A DNA stretch of 64,000 nt from Lachnospiraceae bacterium XBD2001 (GCA_900116395.1 FPAN01000003.1:124001-188000); one strand, 5' to 3'. Positions 37,614 through 47,949 are shown, numbered from the stretch's first letter. Numbers and translations are program-made. Notes: generated from the letters alone by a model not told the origin.

Positions 37614-40043
37614 ATGGCAGCACCATATAACCACCATGTGGTTGAGAAAAAGTGGCAGAAGTACTGGGAGGAGCATGAGACATTCAAGACGGATGTTTGG
37701 GATTTCTCTAAGCCGAAGTACTATGCATTGGACATGTTCCCTTATCCATCCGGAGTAGGCTTACATGCAGGACATCCGGAGGGCTACACTGCGACGGATA
37801 TTATGTCCCGTATGAAGCGTATGCAGGGATATAACGTGCTACATCCAATGGGATATGACTCTTTCGGTCTTCCGGCAGAGCAGTATGCGGTTACTACCGG
37901 TAACCATCCGGCTGGATTTACCGAGAAGAACATTGAGACTTTCTCCGGTCAGTTAAAAGAATTGGGATTCGATTACGACTGGTCCAAGATGATTGCAACT
38001 TCTGATCCGAAGTTCTACAAGTGGACCCAGTGGATTTTTAAGAAGTTATACGAAGCAGGTTATGCGAAGCATATCGACATGCCGGTAAACTGGTGTGAAG
38101 AGCTTGGAACCGTTCTTTCCAATGATGAGGTCATTGACGGTAAGTCCGAGCGTGGCGGTTATCCGGTTGTGAAGAAGATGATGAAGCAGTGGGTCATCGA
38201 CCAGCAGGCATTTGCAGAAGAGCTCTTAGACGGCTTGAATGAGGTTGATTGGCCGGAATCCACCAAGGAAATCCAGCGCAACTGGATCGGTAAGTCTACC
38301 GGTGTGGAGGTGGATTTTGATATTGTCGGTGGCGGCAAGTTCTCTATTTTCACCACCTGTATTGAGACCATTTACGGTATTACCTTTATGGTATTGGCTC
38401 CGGATTCTGAGCTGGTGAAGAGCTTAATGGACCGTGTGGAGAACCCGGATGAAGTCCAGGCTTATATTGATGAGACTTTGAAGAAGAATGATTTGGATCG
38501 TACCGATTTGAACAAGACCAAGTCCGGTTGCCCATTGAAGGGCTTATATGCCATCAACCCGGTGAACGGTAAGGAAGTTCCGTTGTTTATCGGTGACTTC
38601 GTTCTTGCAAGCTATGGTACCGGTGCGGTTATGGCGGTTCCGACCCATGATCAGCGTGATTTTGAGTATGCCGAGGTTCACAACCTTCCGTTGATTCAGG
38701 TTATCAATAACAAGGAAGGCAATGTAGACGTATCCCAGCATGCATTTGAGAAGCAGGATTATCTTGGCAAGGGCTGCATCCTGATGAACTCCGAAGAGTT
38801 CGACGGATTGACCGTAGAAGAGGCGAAGGTTGCTATTACCAAGAAGCTTGTAGATATGGGCGTTGCCCGTGAGAAGGTGAATTATCACTTCCGCGAGTGG
38901 ATTTTTGCAAGACAGCGTTATTGGGGTGAGCCGGTTCCTTGTATTTATACCGAGGATGGCAATATCGTATTCTTAGATGATTCCGAGCTTCCGGTTGTAC
39001 TTCCGGAATTACAGGATTACAAGGGTAAGAACGGACAGGCACCTCTGGAGAATGCAACCGAGTGGAAGCATTATGACAAGAACGGCCTGAAGGGTATCAG
39101 AGAGACTTCTACCATGCCGGGTTCTGCAGGTTCATCCTGGTATTACATGAGATATATCGATCCGGACAATGACAAGGAATTTGCCAACCAGGAACTTCTG
39201 AAGCATTGGATGCCGGTTGACCTCTATGTAGGCGGCCCGGAGCATGCGGTTGGACATCTTCTGTATTCCCGTATTTGGAACCGCTTCCTGTACAACAACG
39301 GATTATCTCCTGTGAAGGAGCCGTTTAAGAAGCTGGTACATCAGGGTATGATCCTTGGTGAGAACGGAATCAAGATGGGTAAGCGTTTCCCAGAGTTCGT
39401 TGTAAATCCGAGTGATATCGTACGTGATTACGGTGCAGATACCTTACGTCTCTATGAGATGTTCATGGGACCGCTGGAAGTATCCAAGCCTTGGAACTCC
39501 AACAACGTTGCCGGAGCTAAGAAGTTCTTAAACCGTGTATATACCTTCTTCTCCAATGAAGAGAATATTACCGATGAGAACAACGGTAACTTAGAGAAGA
39601 TTTATCATCAGACCGTGAAGAAGGTTACTTCCGACTTCGAAGATTTGGCATTCAATACCGCCATTTCCCAGATGATGATTTTCGTGAACGCCGTATACAA
39701 AGAGGGTACTTGCCCGAGAGAATATGCCGAGAACTTCATTAAGATGTTATCCTGCATCTGCCCACATATGGGTGAAGAAATCTGGCAGATGTTCGGACAT
39801 GACAACACCATCGCTTACGAGCCATGGCCAACCTATGATGAAGCGAAGTGCGTAGAGGATACCGTGGAAATCGCGGTTCAGGTCAACGGCAAGGTGAAGG
39901 CAACCATCGCCATCGGTAAGGACGATCCGAAGGATGACGTGATTGCCAAGGGTAAAGAAGCCATTGCCGACAAGTTAGAAGGTGTTACCATCGTGAAAGA
40001 GATTTATGTTCCGGGACGTATCGTTAACATTGTTGTAAAATAA
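37614..40043 (+). CDS. leuS: Leucyl-tRNA synthetase
   Basis: The 809-aa class I synthetase charges tRNA-Leu. It has the HIGH-type motif in [12 protein letters not shown] near residue 48, a CP1 editing insert (about 220-420) and the anticodon-binding helices at the end. Two motifs are unusual: the KMSKS loop reads [15 protein letters not shown] near residue 585, and the editing threonine-rich TTRPDT reads TTCIETIYG near residue 247, while the editing-site Asp region PTHDQRD is kept. It is probably the normal enzyme of the cell, of a divergent subfamily. ATG 37614 follows AGGAGGA. A strong promoter lies in front and no T-box, unlike thrS. Confidence 0.95.
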   Translation: MAAPYNHHVVEKKWQKYWEEHETFKTDVWDFSKPKYYALDMFPYPSGVGLHAGHPEGYTATDIMSRMKRMQGYNVLHPMGYDSFGLPAEQYAVTTGNHPAGFTEKNIETFSGQLKELGFDYDWSKMIATSDPKFYKWTQWIFKKLYEAGYAKHIDMPVNWCEELGTVLSNDEVIDGKSERGGYPVVKKMMKQWVIDQQAFAEELLDGLNEVDWPESTKEIQRNWIGKSTGVEVDFDIVGGGKFSIFTTCIETIYGITFMVLAPDSELVKSLMDRVENPDEVQAYIDETLKKNDLDRTDLNKTKSGCPLKGLYAINPVNGKEVPLFIGDFVLASYGTGAVMAVPTHDQRDFEYAEVHNLPLIQVINNKEGNVDVSQHAFEKQDYLGKGCILMNSEEFDGLTVEEAKVAITKKLVDMGVAREKVNYHFREWIFARQRYWGEPVPCIYTEDGNIVFLDDSELPVVLPELQDYKGKNGQAPLENATEWKHYDKNGLKGIRETSTMPGSAGSSWYYMRYIDPDNDKEFANQELLKHWMPVDLYVGGPEHAVGHLLYSRIWNRFLYNNGLSPVKEPFKKLVHQGMILGENGIKMGKRFPEFVVNPSDIVRDYGADTLRLYEMFMGPLEVSKPWNSNNVAGAKKFLNRVYTFFSNEENITDENNGNLEKIYHQTVKKVTSDFEDLAFNTAISQMMIFVNAVYKEGTCPREYAENFIKMLSCICPHMGEEIWQMFGHDNTIAYEPWPTYDEAKCVEDTVEIAVQVNGKVKATIAIGKDDPKDDVIAKGKEAIADKLEGVTIVKEIYVPGRIVNIVVK

Positions 40044-40052
40044 GTTTTTTGG

Positions 40053-40092
40053 GAAGTTCGCAACGACCAAAGGTTCCTTGCGAACTTCTTTT
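40053..40092 (+). terminator. Intrinsic terminator of leuS
   Basis: GAAGTTCGCAA pairs with TTGCGAACTTC (11 bp) across a 14-base loop, followed by TTTT, 10 bases after the stop. Confidence 0.85.
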
Positions 40093-40119
40093 GCAAAGGA
40101 AAAGAAAAAGGAGAAAGAC

Positions 40120-41331
40120 ATGGAAAAGATTCAAATGACAACCCCGCTGGTGGAGATGGACGGAGATGAGATGACCCGTATTCTCTGGCAAATCATCAAG
40201 GATGAGCTGATTACACCATTTGTTGATTTGAAGACGGAGTATTATGACCTGGGACTAGAGCATCGTAACGAAACCAACGATCAGGTCACCATTGATTCCG
40301 CAGAGGCAACCAAGAAGTATGGTGTTGCAGTAAAGTGTGCCACGATTACTCCCAATGCTGCCCGTGTGGAAGAATATAATCTGAAGGAGATGTGGAAGTC
40401 TCCTAACGGAACCATTCGTGCGATTTTGGACGGTACCGTATTCCGTGCACCAATCGTCGTGAAGGGCATTGAGCCTTGCGTTCGTAACTGGAAGAAGCCA
40501 ATTACCATTGCCCGTCATGCTTACGGGGATGTATATAAGGCAACAGAGATGAAGATTCCTGCAGCCGGCAAGGTGGAATTGGTTTACACCAAGGAAGATG
40601 GTAGCGAAGAGCGCGCACTAATTCATAATTTCACCGGTGCAGGGGTAATCCAGGGACAGCACAACTTATGCGATTCCATTGAGAGCTTCGCCCGCAGTTG
40701 TTTTAACTACGCATTGGATGTGAAGCAGGATTTGTGGTTTGCAACCAAGGATACCATTTCTAAGCAGTATGATCATACCTTCAAGGATATCTTCCAGGAA
40801 ATCTTTGATGCGGAATACAAGGAGAAGTTCGATGCTGCCGGCATTGAGTACTTCTATACCTTGATTGATGATGCGGTTGCCCGTGTGATGAAGTCCGAAG
40901 GTGGTTTCATCTGGGCTTGCAAGAACTATGACGGCGATGTAATGAGCGATATGCTTTCTTCCGCTTTCGGTTCTCTTGCTATGATGACTTCTGTATTGGT
41001 ATCTCCTCATGGATATTTCGAGTACGAAGCAGCACACGGTACCGTACAGCGTCATTATTACAAGCACTTGAAGGGGGAGAAGACCTCCACCAATTCCGTT
41101 GCAACGATTTTTGCATGGAGTGGTGCACTTCGTAAGCGCGGGGAGTTGGATGGTCTTACGGACCTTATGACCTTTGCGGACAATCTGGAGAGAGCCTGCA
41201 TCGAGACCATTGAATCCGGCAAGATGACCGGAGATCTGGCAAGAATCACCAGCCTTCCGAATCCAACCACTTTGGATTCCGAAGAGTTCATTCGTGCCAT
41301 TCGTGAAACACTTACAAGCTATTATGCTTAG
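40120..41331 (+). CDS. icd: NADP-dependent isocitrate dehydrogenase (eukaryotic type)
   Basis: IDH decarboxylates isocitrate to 2-oxoglutarate and reduces NADP. The 403-aa protein belongs to the homodimeric, eukaryotic-like class: [19 protein letters not shown] at the N-terminus, [18 protein letters not shown] near 80, [16 protein letters not shown] near 95, [23 protein letters not shown] (the metal aspartates) near 275, and [17 protein letters not shown] near 310. E. coli-type Icd has none of these. ATG 40120 follows AAGGAGA; the frame opens further to 40078 but inside the leuS terminator. It probably supplies 2-oxoglutarate for GdhA. No citrate synthase or aconitase is in the window. Confidence 0.95.
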   Translation: MEKIQMTTPLVEMDGDEMTRILWQIIKDELITPFVDLKTEYYDLGLEHRNETNDQVTIDSAEATKKYGVAVKCATITPNAARVEEYNLKEMWKSPNGTIRAILDGTVFRAPIVVKGIEPCVRNWKKPITIARHAYGDVYKATEMKIPAAGKVELVYTKEDGSEERALIHNFTGAGVIQGQHNLCDSIESFARSCFNYALDVKQDLWFATKDTISKQYDHTFKDIFQEIFDAEYKEKFDAAGIEYFYTLIDDAVARVMKSEGGFIWACKNYDGDVMSDMLSSAFGSLAMMTSVLVSPHGYFEYEAAHGTVQRHYYKHLKGEKTSTNSVATIFAWSGALRKRGELDGLTDLMTFADNLERACIETIESGKMTGDLARITSLPNPTTLDSEEFIRAIRETLTSYYA

Positions 41332-41353
41332 TTTTTTAGGATAGGAAATTCTT

Positions 41354-43279
41354 ATGTTATTATCGGTTCACAACATTAGCAAATCCTTTGGAGAAGACCT
41401 TCTGTTTCAGGAGGTCTCCTTTCAAGTTGAGGCAGGGGATAAGCTTGCTATCGTAGGTCAGAACGGCTGCGGCAAGTCTACACTCCTTAAGATTCTTACC
41501 GGCGAACTGGAGGCGGACACCGGCGAAGTGGTTTTGGAACACGACAAGACCTTCGGGTATTTGGCACAGTACCAGAATGACACCACCAGTGCGACCATTT
41601 ATGATTATGCGCTCTCGGCCCGGGGAGATCTCTTGGAAATGGAGGCAAGACTGCGTCGCTTCGAGGGCATGATGACGGAGTTGTCCGGAGAGGAACTGAA
41701 CCGATTGATGGAACAGTATCACACTTTGAATCATACCTTCGAACTGAAGGGTGGTTTTTCCTTCCGAAGCGAAGTGGCCGGTGTTTTAAAAGGTCTTGGA
41801 TTTTCCGAAGAGGATTTTGAGAAGAATCTGACTCAATTATCCGGAGGTCAGAAGACCCGTGCATCTCTTGCAAGACTTCTGATGTCCAAGCCGGATTTAT
41901 TGCTTTTGGATGAGCCCATTAACCACTTGGATTTGTCATCCATTGAGTGGTTGGAAGGCTTCCTTAGCAACTACAACGGAGCAGTGATTATCGTTGCTCA
42001 TGACCGTTACTTCTTAGATCGTGTGGTACACAAGGTAGTGGATTTCTATCAGAAGCGCACCATTGTGTACAAGGGGAACTATTCCGAGTTCGTTCGCCAG
42101 AAGGATGAACGGCTGTTAACGTTAGAGCGGGAGTACGAAAAACAACAAAAAGAGATTGAACATCAGGAAGCGGTCATCGAGAAACTGCGCCAGTTCAATC
42201 GTGAGAAGTCCATTAAGCGTGCGGAAAGCCGCAAGAAAATGCTGGATAAAATGCAGCGTATGGATCGCCCGACGGAAGAAAAACGGGAGATGACCTTGAC
42301 CTTGGAACCATTGGTAACCAGTGGTAAGGATGTGCTTGACATCGAAGGTCTTAGCAAATCCTATAATCATCAGAAGCTTTTCTCTGATTTGAATATCCAT
42401 ATTACCCGTGGAGAACATGTGGCGCTGATTGGCGATAACGGAACCGGTAAGACGACGATTTTTAAAATCCTAAATGGTCTGGTTCCGGCAGATGCAGGTA
42501 CCATTACCTTAGGTGCTAACGTAACGGTCGGTTACTATGACCAGGAACAGCAGCTTTTGGACGAGGAGAAGACTTTATTCCAGGAGATGCAGGATGCCTA
42601 TCCGAACTTAGATAATACCCGAGTTCGTAATATTTTGGCGGCCTTTTTGTTTACCGCAGACGATGTTTATAAGCGCATCCGGGACTTAAGCGGTGGAGAG
42701 CGTGGACGTATCTCTTTGGCCAAGCTCATGCTAAGCGGTGCGAATCTATTAATTCTCGATGAGCCGACGAACCATTTGGATATGGAATCCAAGGAGATCC
42801 TTGAGAACGCGCTGAATCATTACGAAGGAACCTTGTTCTATGTATCCCATGACCGTTATTTTGTGAACCAGACGGCGGACCGTATCTTAGAATTAACGGC
42901 GGATGGCCTGTATGAGTATCTTGGTGACTATGATTATTATGTCATGAAGAAGGAAGAACGCTTGGCCAGGGAGGCTATGACGTCGCAAGCAAGCGCTACT
43001 GCAGCAGATGATGCCGGCGCCGGCGACGGCAAGTTGGATTGGGAAGAACAGAAGCGACAGGCGGCTGCCAAACGAAAGAAGGAAAATGAGCAAAAGCGCA
43101 TGGAAGAGCAGATTGAACAGTTAGAGACAGATATTGCTGCCTTGGATGAACAGTTCAATGATCCACAGATTGCTTCCAATTCCGCGAAGCTCAATGAACT
43201 ATCCGCGAAACGCAATGATTTACAGAGTCAGTTGGATACGTTGTATGAACAGTGGGAAGTCCTGATGGAAGAAATGTAA
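41354..43279 (+). CDS. ABC-F family ATPase (YdiF-like)
   Basis: The 641-aa cytoplasmic protein has two ABC ATPase domains and no membrane helix. Walker A motifs are GQNGCGKST (about 35) and GDNGTGKTT (about 358); signatures are QLSGGQKTR and DLSGGERGR; Walker B motifs are LLLLDEPINHLDL and LLILDEPTNHLDM. The first has Ile where the family normally has Thr. A long charged linker (about 240-300) and a C-terminal coiled coil (about 560-640, rich in Glu/Gln/Lys) match the translation-linked ABC-F group such as Bacillus YdiF, which act on the ribosomal E site. It is not obviously an antibiotic-resistance member. No terminator follows before the rex promoter. Confidence 0.92.
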   Translation: MLLSVHNISKSFGEDLLFQEVSFQVEAGDKLAIVGQNGCGKSTLLKILTGELEADTGEVVLEHDKTFGYLAQYQNDTTSATIYDYALSARGDLLEMEARLRRFEGMMTELSGEELNRLMEQYHTLNHTFELKGGFSFRSEVAGVLKGLGFSEEDFEKNLTQLSGGQKTRASLARLLMSKPDLLLLDEPINHLDLSSIEWLEGFLSNYNGAVIIVAHDRYFLDRVVHKVVDFYQKRTIVYKGNYSEFVRQKDERLLTLEREYEKQQKEIEHQEAVIEKLRQFNREKSIKRAESRKKMLDKMQRMDRPTEEKREMTLTLEPLVTSGKDVLDIEGLSKSYNHQKLFSDLNIHITRGEHVALIGDNGTGKTTIFKILNGLVPADAGTITLGANVTVGYYDQEQQLLDEEKTLFQEMQDAYPNLDNTRVRNILAAFLFTADDVYKRIRDLSGGERGRISLAKLMLSGANLLILDEPTNHLDMESKEILENALNHYEGTLFYVSHDRYFVNQTADRILELTADGLYEYLGDYDYYVMKKEERLAREAMTSQASATAADDAGAGDGKLDWEEQKRQAAAKRKKENEQKRMEEQIEQLETDIAALDEQFNDPQIASNSAKLNELSAKRNDLQSQLDTLYEQWEVLMEEM

Positions 43280-43285
43280 GACACT

Positions 43286-43303
43286 TTGTGAAAGAATTGA
43301 CAA
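43286..43303 (+). promoter_or_regulatory. Rex operator in the rex promoter
   Basis: TTGTGAA-4-TTGACAA is an 18-base near-palindrome that fits the Rex box (TTGTGAA/TTGTTAA half sites). It overlaps the -35 hexamer at 43297-43302, so bound Rex should block RNA polymerase. This supports negative autoregulation that is relieved by NADH. Confidence 0.75.
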
Positions 43304-43325
43304 GTGTTTCAAGACATTTTATAAT
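43297..43325 (+). promoter_or_regulatory. Promoter of rex
   Basis: TTGACA and TATAAT are both perfect and exactly 17 bases apart. Confidence 0.92.
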
Positions 43326-43349
43326 TTATGTAGAAATATTAAAAAGTAA

Positions 43350-43384
43350 CCCCTGATGTTGTGATGGCAACAGGGGATTATTTT
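43350..43384 (+). terminator. Hairpin in the rex leader, possible weak terminator
   Basis: CCCC...TGTTG pairs with CAACA...GGGG (43350-43376) with a small bulge; ATTATTTT follows. It sits between the rex promoter and rex, so it may end the ABC-F transcript or attenuate rex. The T tract is poor. Confidence 0.5.
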
Positions 43385-43411
43385 CGTTATATTATTTGAG
43401 GAGTGAGGAAA

Positions 43412-44041
43412 ATGGAAAAAGAGATATCTCAGGCAGTGATTCGTCGCTTGCCTCGTTATTATCGTTATCTTGGGGATTTATTGCATGCTGGTGTAGAAAG
43501 AATTTCCTCCAATGAATTGAGTGTGAAGATGCACGTAACCGCTTCACAGATTCGTCAGGATTTGAACAATTTCGGCGGCTTTGGACAGCAGGGTTATGGC
43601 TATAATGTGTTGTATTTGTACGAGGAAATCGGTAAGATTCTCGGATTGAATCAGAAACATAATGTGATCGTAATCGGTGTAGGTAACTTAGGCCATGCCA
43701 TTGCGAACTATATTTCTTTTGAACGCTTGAGTTTTTCCATGATTGGTGCCTTCGACGTCAATCCGGATTTGAAGGGCAAGATGCTTGGTAATGTTGAAGT
43801 CCAGATGGTTGATGAACTTCCGGAGTTCTTAAGCAGTCACCATGTGGATCTTGCTGCACTAACCCTTCCGAAAGAAAGTGCGGAAGTTGTTGCGCAGAAG
43901 TTGATTTCCCTTGGGGTTAAGGCATTCTGGAATTTTGCCCATGTGGACTTGGATGTGCCGGAAGGCATTGTGGTTCAGAATGTACATTTATCCGATAGTT
44001 TGATGCAGTTATCCTATAATATTAACCAGTTGAAGGACTAA
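43412..44041 (+). CDS. rex: Redox-sensing transcriptional repressor Rex
   Basis: Rex senses the NADH/NAD ratio and represses fermentation and respiration genes when NADH is low. The 209-aa protein has the N-terminal winged helix (VIRRLPRYYRYL, SSNELSVKMHVTASQIRQDLNNFGGFGQQGYGYNV region) and a Rossmann NAD(H)-binding domain with VIGVGNLGHAIANY near residue 90. It is the normal length. ATG 43412 lies 8 bases after GAGGAG; the in-frame GTG at 43403 overlaps that site. A Rex box overlaps its own promoter. It heads a run with the unknown coiled-coil gene 4 bases downstream. Confidence 0.96.
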   Translation: MEKEISQAVIRRLPRYYRYLGDLLHAGVERISSNELSVKMHVTASQIRQDLNNFGGFGQQGYGYNVLYLYEEIGKILGLNQKHNVIVIGVGNLGHAIANYISFERLSFSMIGAFDVNPDLKGKMLGNVEVQMVDELPEFLSSHHVDLAALTLPKESAEVVAQKLISLGVKAFWNFAHVDLDVPEGIVVQNVHLSDSLMQLSYNINQLKD

Positions 44042-44045
44042 TGCT

Positions 44046-44747
44046 ATGGATGAGTTGGTTTTTAAAGCGGCATTAAAAAGCGTCAAGGTTCCGGTGTTGG
44101 TGCTTGACCAGAAGTGGCATCGTCTCTTTGCGATTTCCGGTAAGCCGGAGAATGTCAAAGCAAAGGAAGTGGAGCTCAATGAACTGCTGCAACTGCAGGG
44201 CAAGTTGAATCAGGAAATCAAAGACCTAAAGGCAGTGAAAAACAAACTGATGCAGGGTATTGTGGTGAACATGGACGGGGCCAACGGAGCGGATGCTTCC
44301 GCGGATCAGGCGAAGAAGTTAGAGGATAACAAGCGTTTGATTGAAGAGACCAACGAACGGCTTGCGGCAGACGAAGATCAATTGTTGGATATCCCACGAA
44401 GCATCAAGGAAGTGAATGAAGAGCTGATGATGCTGACCATGAGTTTCTGCTATGAGAAGCTTCGCATCAACGCCAATGAAATCCAGGAGATTTCCGATTG
44501 GATTACCAACGTTCGTGTGGAACTGAAGAAGAATATTATCAAGAAGCAGAATCGTGAGATTAACAACAAAGAGATATATTCTTACATGCATGATATTTTC
44601 GGTCGCGACGTGATTAATCTCTTTGATGTGAAGTACGAAGAAGAGCAAAAAGCCAAGGCGTCGGAAGAGAACATAACCGTTGCACCGGCAGCGGCACCTT
44701 CTCCGAAGAAAGAGAAGGTACAACCGACGGAGAACTTTGACGCATAA
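44046..44747 (+). CDS. Conserved-looking coiled-coil protein, function unknown
   Basis: I do not recognise this 233-aa protein. It begins MDELVFKAALKSVKVPVLVLDQKW, with a compact hydrophobic N-terminal part. Residues about 40-75 and 85-165 are strongly predicted coiled coil by eye (regular Leu/Ile spacing, ELNELLQLQGKLNQEIKDLK), separated by an Ala/Asp/Gly-rich loop. The C-terminal tail is low complexity (Ala, Pro, Lys, Glu). There is no signal peptide or membrane helix. It starts 4 bases after the rex stop and is followed by a CorC-like gene, so it is part of the rex transcript. A scaffold or regulatory role is only a guess. Confidence 0.85.
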   Translation: MDELVFKAALKSVKVPVLVLDQKWHRLFAISGKPENVKAKEVELNELLQLQGKLNQEIKDLKAVKNKLMQGIVVNMDGANGADASADQAKKLEDNKRLIEETNERLAADEDQLLDIPRSIKEVNEELMMLTMSFCYEKLRINANEIQEISDWITNVRVELKKNIIKKQNREINNKEIYSYMHDIFGRDVINLFDVKYEEEQKAKASEENITVAPAAAPSPKKEKVQPTENFDA

Positions 44748-44765
44748 GTGTAGAAGGAGTAGAGG

Positions 44766-45635
44766 ATGGATTCAGATTATCCCAACCCGCAGAAGCGGGA
44801 GAAGTCGTTTTTTCAAAAGATAGCAGCATTCTTCAAGAAGCCTTCCGAGGAGGATCAGGTGGAAGAGATTATCTCCATGGTGAATGAAAGCCATGAAGCC
44901 GGTAATCTGCGGGCCACGGAAGCAACCATGATTCAGAACATCTTTGAGTTTGATGACAAGGATGCCAAGGATGTCATGGTCCATCGTAAGGATATTATTG
45001 CCCTGGACGGAGAGGCTACATTGGGGGATGCCATCAAGTTCTTTAACGAGAATCATTTTTCCAGAATCCCGGTGTATCTGGATGATTTGGATAACATCAT
45101 CGGAATCATCCACCTGAAGGATATGTTTGCTCTTGCTACACGCACGGAGCTACATCATCGCAAGGTGCGGGATTTGGATATCTTACGTACGCCGGAATTC
45201 GTTCCGGAGACTCATGGGATCAATACCTTGTTTACCCAAATGCAATATACCAAGAATCATATGATTATTGTTGTGGATGAATACGGTCAGACCAGTGGTT
45301 TGATTACGTTGGAGGATATTCTGGAAGAGATTGTCGGTAACATCCAGGATGAGCACGACGATGAGCATGAGGAAATCGCCAAGATTGAAGATTTTTATGA
45401 GATGGACGGCTTGGTGAGCTTGGAAGATGTGGGGGAACGCTTGGGTATTGATTTTACCGATATGGAATTCGAGACTTTAAACGGTTTTTTGATTGACCGT
45501 TACGGTAAGATTCCACAGGAACATGCTACGTTTACCATTGATGCTTATGGGTATCGTTTTGAAATCTTGGATGTGGAAGGCCGACGTATTACGAAGGTTC
45601 GTGTGTCCCGCCTTGATGAAGATATTGAAAAATGA
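44766..45635 (+). CDS. CorC/HlyC-type CBS-domain protein
   Basis: The 289-aa protein has two CBS domains (about residues 60-115 and 125-190, with DVMVHRKDIIALDG and MIIVVDEYGQTSGLITLEDILEEIVG) and a C-terminal CorC_HlyC domain (about 200-285). The DUF21 membrane domain present in CNNM-type transporters is absent, so it is the cytoplasmic CorC-like form, about the size of E. coli CorC (292 aa). Such proteins are tied to magnesium or cobalt efflux and to CNNM regulation, but no partner transporter is in the window. It is probably cotranscribed with rex and the coiled-coil gene. Confidence 0.9.
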   Translation: MDSDYPNPQKREKSFFQKIAAFFKKPSEEDQVEEIISMVNESHEAGNLRATEATMIQNIFEFDDKDAKDVMVHRKDIIALDGEATLGDAIKFFNENHFSRIPVYLDDLDNIIGIIHLKDMFALATRTELHHRKVRDLDILRTPEFVPETHGINTLFTQMQYTKNHMIIVVDEYGQTSGLITLEDILEEIVGNIQDEHDDEHEEIAKIEDFYEMDGLVSLEDVGERLGIDFTDMEFETLNGFLIDRYGKIPQEHATFTIDAYGYRFEILDVEGRRITKVRVSRLDEDIEK

Positions 45636-45681
45636 TACACTTAACATAGATTTCGAAGGATTAGAAAGGATTATTTAGTTT

Positions 45682-46410
45682 ATGTCAGGACATTCAAAAT
45701 TTGCCAACATTAAGCATAAGAAGGAGAAGAACGACGCAGCGAAGGGCAAGATTTTTACCATTATCGGTAGAGAAATCGCAGTAGCTGTTAAGGAAGGCGG
45801 CCCGGATCCGGCCAACAATTCCCGTCTTCGTGATGTCATTGCCAAGGCTAAGGCAAATAACATGCCAAACGATACCATCGATCGTGGTATCAAGAAGGCA
45901 GCCGGAGATGCCAACTCCGTTAATTATGAGACCGTTACTTATGAAGGATACGGCCCAAGTGGTACTGCAATCATTGTACGTGCGTTGACGGATAACAAGA
46001 ACCGTACCGCAGCTAACGTTCGTAGTGCGTTTACCAAGGGTCACGGAAGCATCGGTACCCAGGGATGCGTTTCCTACATGTTCGATGAGAAGGGTCAGAT
46101 TATTATCGCTAAGGAAGAGTGCGATTTAGAGGCTGACGATTTGATGATGATGGCATTAGATGCCGGCGCAGAGGATTTCTCAGAAGAGGAAGATTCTTTT
46201 GAAGTATTGACTGCTCCGGATGATTTTACCGCTGTTCGTGAAGCACTTGAGAAGGAGAACATTCCAATGGCTTCCGCAGAGGTTACCATGCTTCCTCAGA
46301 CTTACGTTACCTTAACCGATGAAGAGGATTTGAAGTGCATCAACCGTATTTTGGATCTTCTGGATGAGGATGATGACGTTCAGGAAGTGTTCCATAACTG
46401 GGATGAATAA
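45682..46410 (+). CDS. YebC/PmpR family protein
   Basis: The 242-aa protein matches the YebC (TACO1) family throughout: [26 protein letters not shown] at the start, [18 protein letters not shown], and [34 protein letters not shown] in the middle. YebC proteins are annotated as regulators, and recent work on relatives ties them to translation of proline-rich stretches or mitochondrial COX1 translation. It is usually beside ruvABC, which I do not see here. It lies 46 bases after the CorC-like gene. Confidence 0.95.
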   Translation: MSGHSKFANIKHKKEKNDAAKGKIFTIIGREIAVAVKEGGPDPANNSRLRDVIAKAKANNMPNDTIDRGIKKAAGDANSVNYETVTYEGYGPSGTAIIVRALTDNKNRTAANVRSAFTKGHGSIGTQGCVSYMFDEKGQIIIAKEECDLEADDLMMMALDAGAEDFSEEEDSFEVLTAPDDFTAVREALEKENIPMASAEVTMLPQTYVTLTDEEDLKCINRILDLLDEDDDVQEVFHNWDE

Positions 46411-46445
46411 GTAGGGGTACAATAACGAATAAGGGGGCTTTTGCC

Positions 46446-47894
46446 ATGAAGAAAATACTGTTTGCATCCAGTGAATGTGTACCGTTTGTGAAGACCGGAG
46501 GATTGGCTGACGTTGTTGGTGCTCTCCCGAAGGAATTTGACAAGACGGAGTGGGACATTCGCGTTGTATTGCCGAATTATACTTGTATACCTCCGAAATA
46601 TCGTGATCAGTTTAAGTATAAGACCAGCTTTCAGATGGGCGGCGGCCCGTTCATCGGTGTGAAGTATGTGGGTGTCATGGAGTATGAGTACCAGGGGATT
46701 ACGTATTACTTCATTGACAATTTAGAGTATTTCGAATGCTTTTATCCTTACAGCGAGACCAGATGGGATATGGAGAAGTTTACCTTCTTCGACAAAGCAG
46801 TATTATCCATGCTTCCGGTGATTGACTTCAAGCCGGATTTGATTCACTGCCATGACTGGCAGACCGGTTTGATTCCGGTATATTTGAAAACGGAATTCCA
46901 GGCGAATCCGTTTTTCTGGAATATGAAGAGCATTATGACCATCCACAACCTGAAATTCCAGGGCGTATGGGATGTGAAGACCTTACAGGGTTTGTCTGGT
47001 CTTCCTATGGATTTGTTTACTCCGGACAAGTTGGAGTTCAATAAGTCCGGCAATATGTTAAAGGGTGGATTGGTTTATGCGGATTACATTACGACCGTAA
47101 GTTCCACCTATGCCAACGAAATCCAGACTCCATACTACGGAGAAGGCTTGGACGGATTGCTTGGTTCCCGTCATTTTGATATGCAGGGAATCATTAACGG
47201 CATTGATTATGAGTCCTATAATCCGGAAACGGATAAGGCACTCTACAAGAACTTCAACGTGGAGAACTTCCGTAAGTTCAAGAAAATCAACAAGGAACGT
47301 CTCCAGGAAGACTTGGATCTTACCGTAGATTCTAAGAAGTATATGATTGGATTGGTATCCCGTCTGACGGACCAGAAGGGCTTGGATTTGATCAATTACT
47401 GCATTGAAGGCATCGTGGATTCCAATACCCAGTTGGTGGTTATCGGAACCGGTGAAGCGAAGTACGAGAACATGTTCCGCCACTATGCATGGAAGTATCC
47501 GGATCGTATTTCCGCCAATATTTGCTACAGTGATGATTTGGCCCGCAAGCTATATGGGGCAGCAGATGCATTCTTAATGCCGTCCAGATTCGAACCATGC
47601 GGTTTGACCCAGTTGATTTCGTTCCGTTACGGTACCGTGCCGATTGTACGTGAGACCGGTGGATTGAAGGATACGGTAGAAGCCTACAATGAATACGAGA
47701 AGACCGGAGACGGCTTCTCCTTCATGAATTACAACGGCGACGAGCTTTTAAATACCGTCAATTATTCCAAGTATATTTACTTTGTGAAGAAGACCCAGTG
47801 GAACAAGATGGTAGAGCGAGGCATGCAGAAGGATTACTCTTGGAGCAAGTCCAAGGGAAGTTATGAGGGGCTGTATCGTTACCTCATTGGATAA
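46446..47894 (+). CDS. glgA: Glycogen synthase
   Basis: GlgA adds glucose from ADP-glucose to glycogen. The 482-aa GT5-family protein begins with SSECVPFVKTGGLADVVGALP, whose KTGGL loop binds the sugar nucleotide; HCHDWQTGLIPVY lies near residue 137, and the C-terminal catalytic stretch RFEPCGLTQLISFRYGTVPIVRETGGLKDTV near residue 383. No glgB, glgC or glgP lies in the window, so other glycogen genes are elsewhere. It has its own terminator. The gap to yebC is 35 bases. Confidence 0.95.
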   Translation: MKKILFASSECVPFVKTGGLADVVGALPKEFDKTEWDIRVVLPNYTCIPPKYRDQFKYKTSFQMGGGPFIGVKYVGVMEYEYQGITYYFIDNLEYFECFYPYSETRWDMEKFTFFDKAVLSMLPVIDFKPDLIHCHDWQTGLIPVYLKTEFQANPFFWNMKSIMTIHNLKFQGVWDVKTLQGLSGLPMDLFTPDKLEFNKSGNMLKGGLVYADYITTVSSTYANEIQTPYYGEGLDGLLGSRHFDMQGIINGIDYESYNPETDKALYKNFNVENFRKFKKINKERLQEDLDLTVDSKKYMIGLVSRLTDQKGLDLINYCIEGIVDSNTQLVVIGTGEAKYENMFRHYAWKYPDRISANICYSDDLARKLYGAADAFLMPSRFEPCGLTQLISFRYGTVPIVRETGGLKDTVEAYNEYEKTGDGFSFMNYNGDELLNTVNYSKYIYFVKKTQWNKMVERGMQKDYSWSKSKGSYEGLYRYLIG

Positions 47895-47901
47895 GAAGAT
47901 C

Positions 47902-47949
47902 GAAGGAAATTCACATACTACATTTTGTAGTGGATTTCCTTCTTTTTTT
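47902..47949 (+). terminator. Intrinsic terminator of glgA
   Basis: GAAGGAAATTCAC and CTACA pair with TGTAGTGGATTTCCTTC, with a 3-base bulge, and TTTTTTT follows, 8 bases after the stop. Confidence 0.85.
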
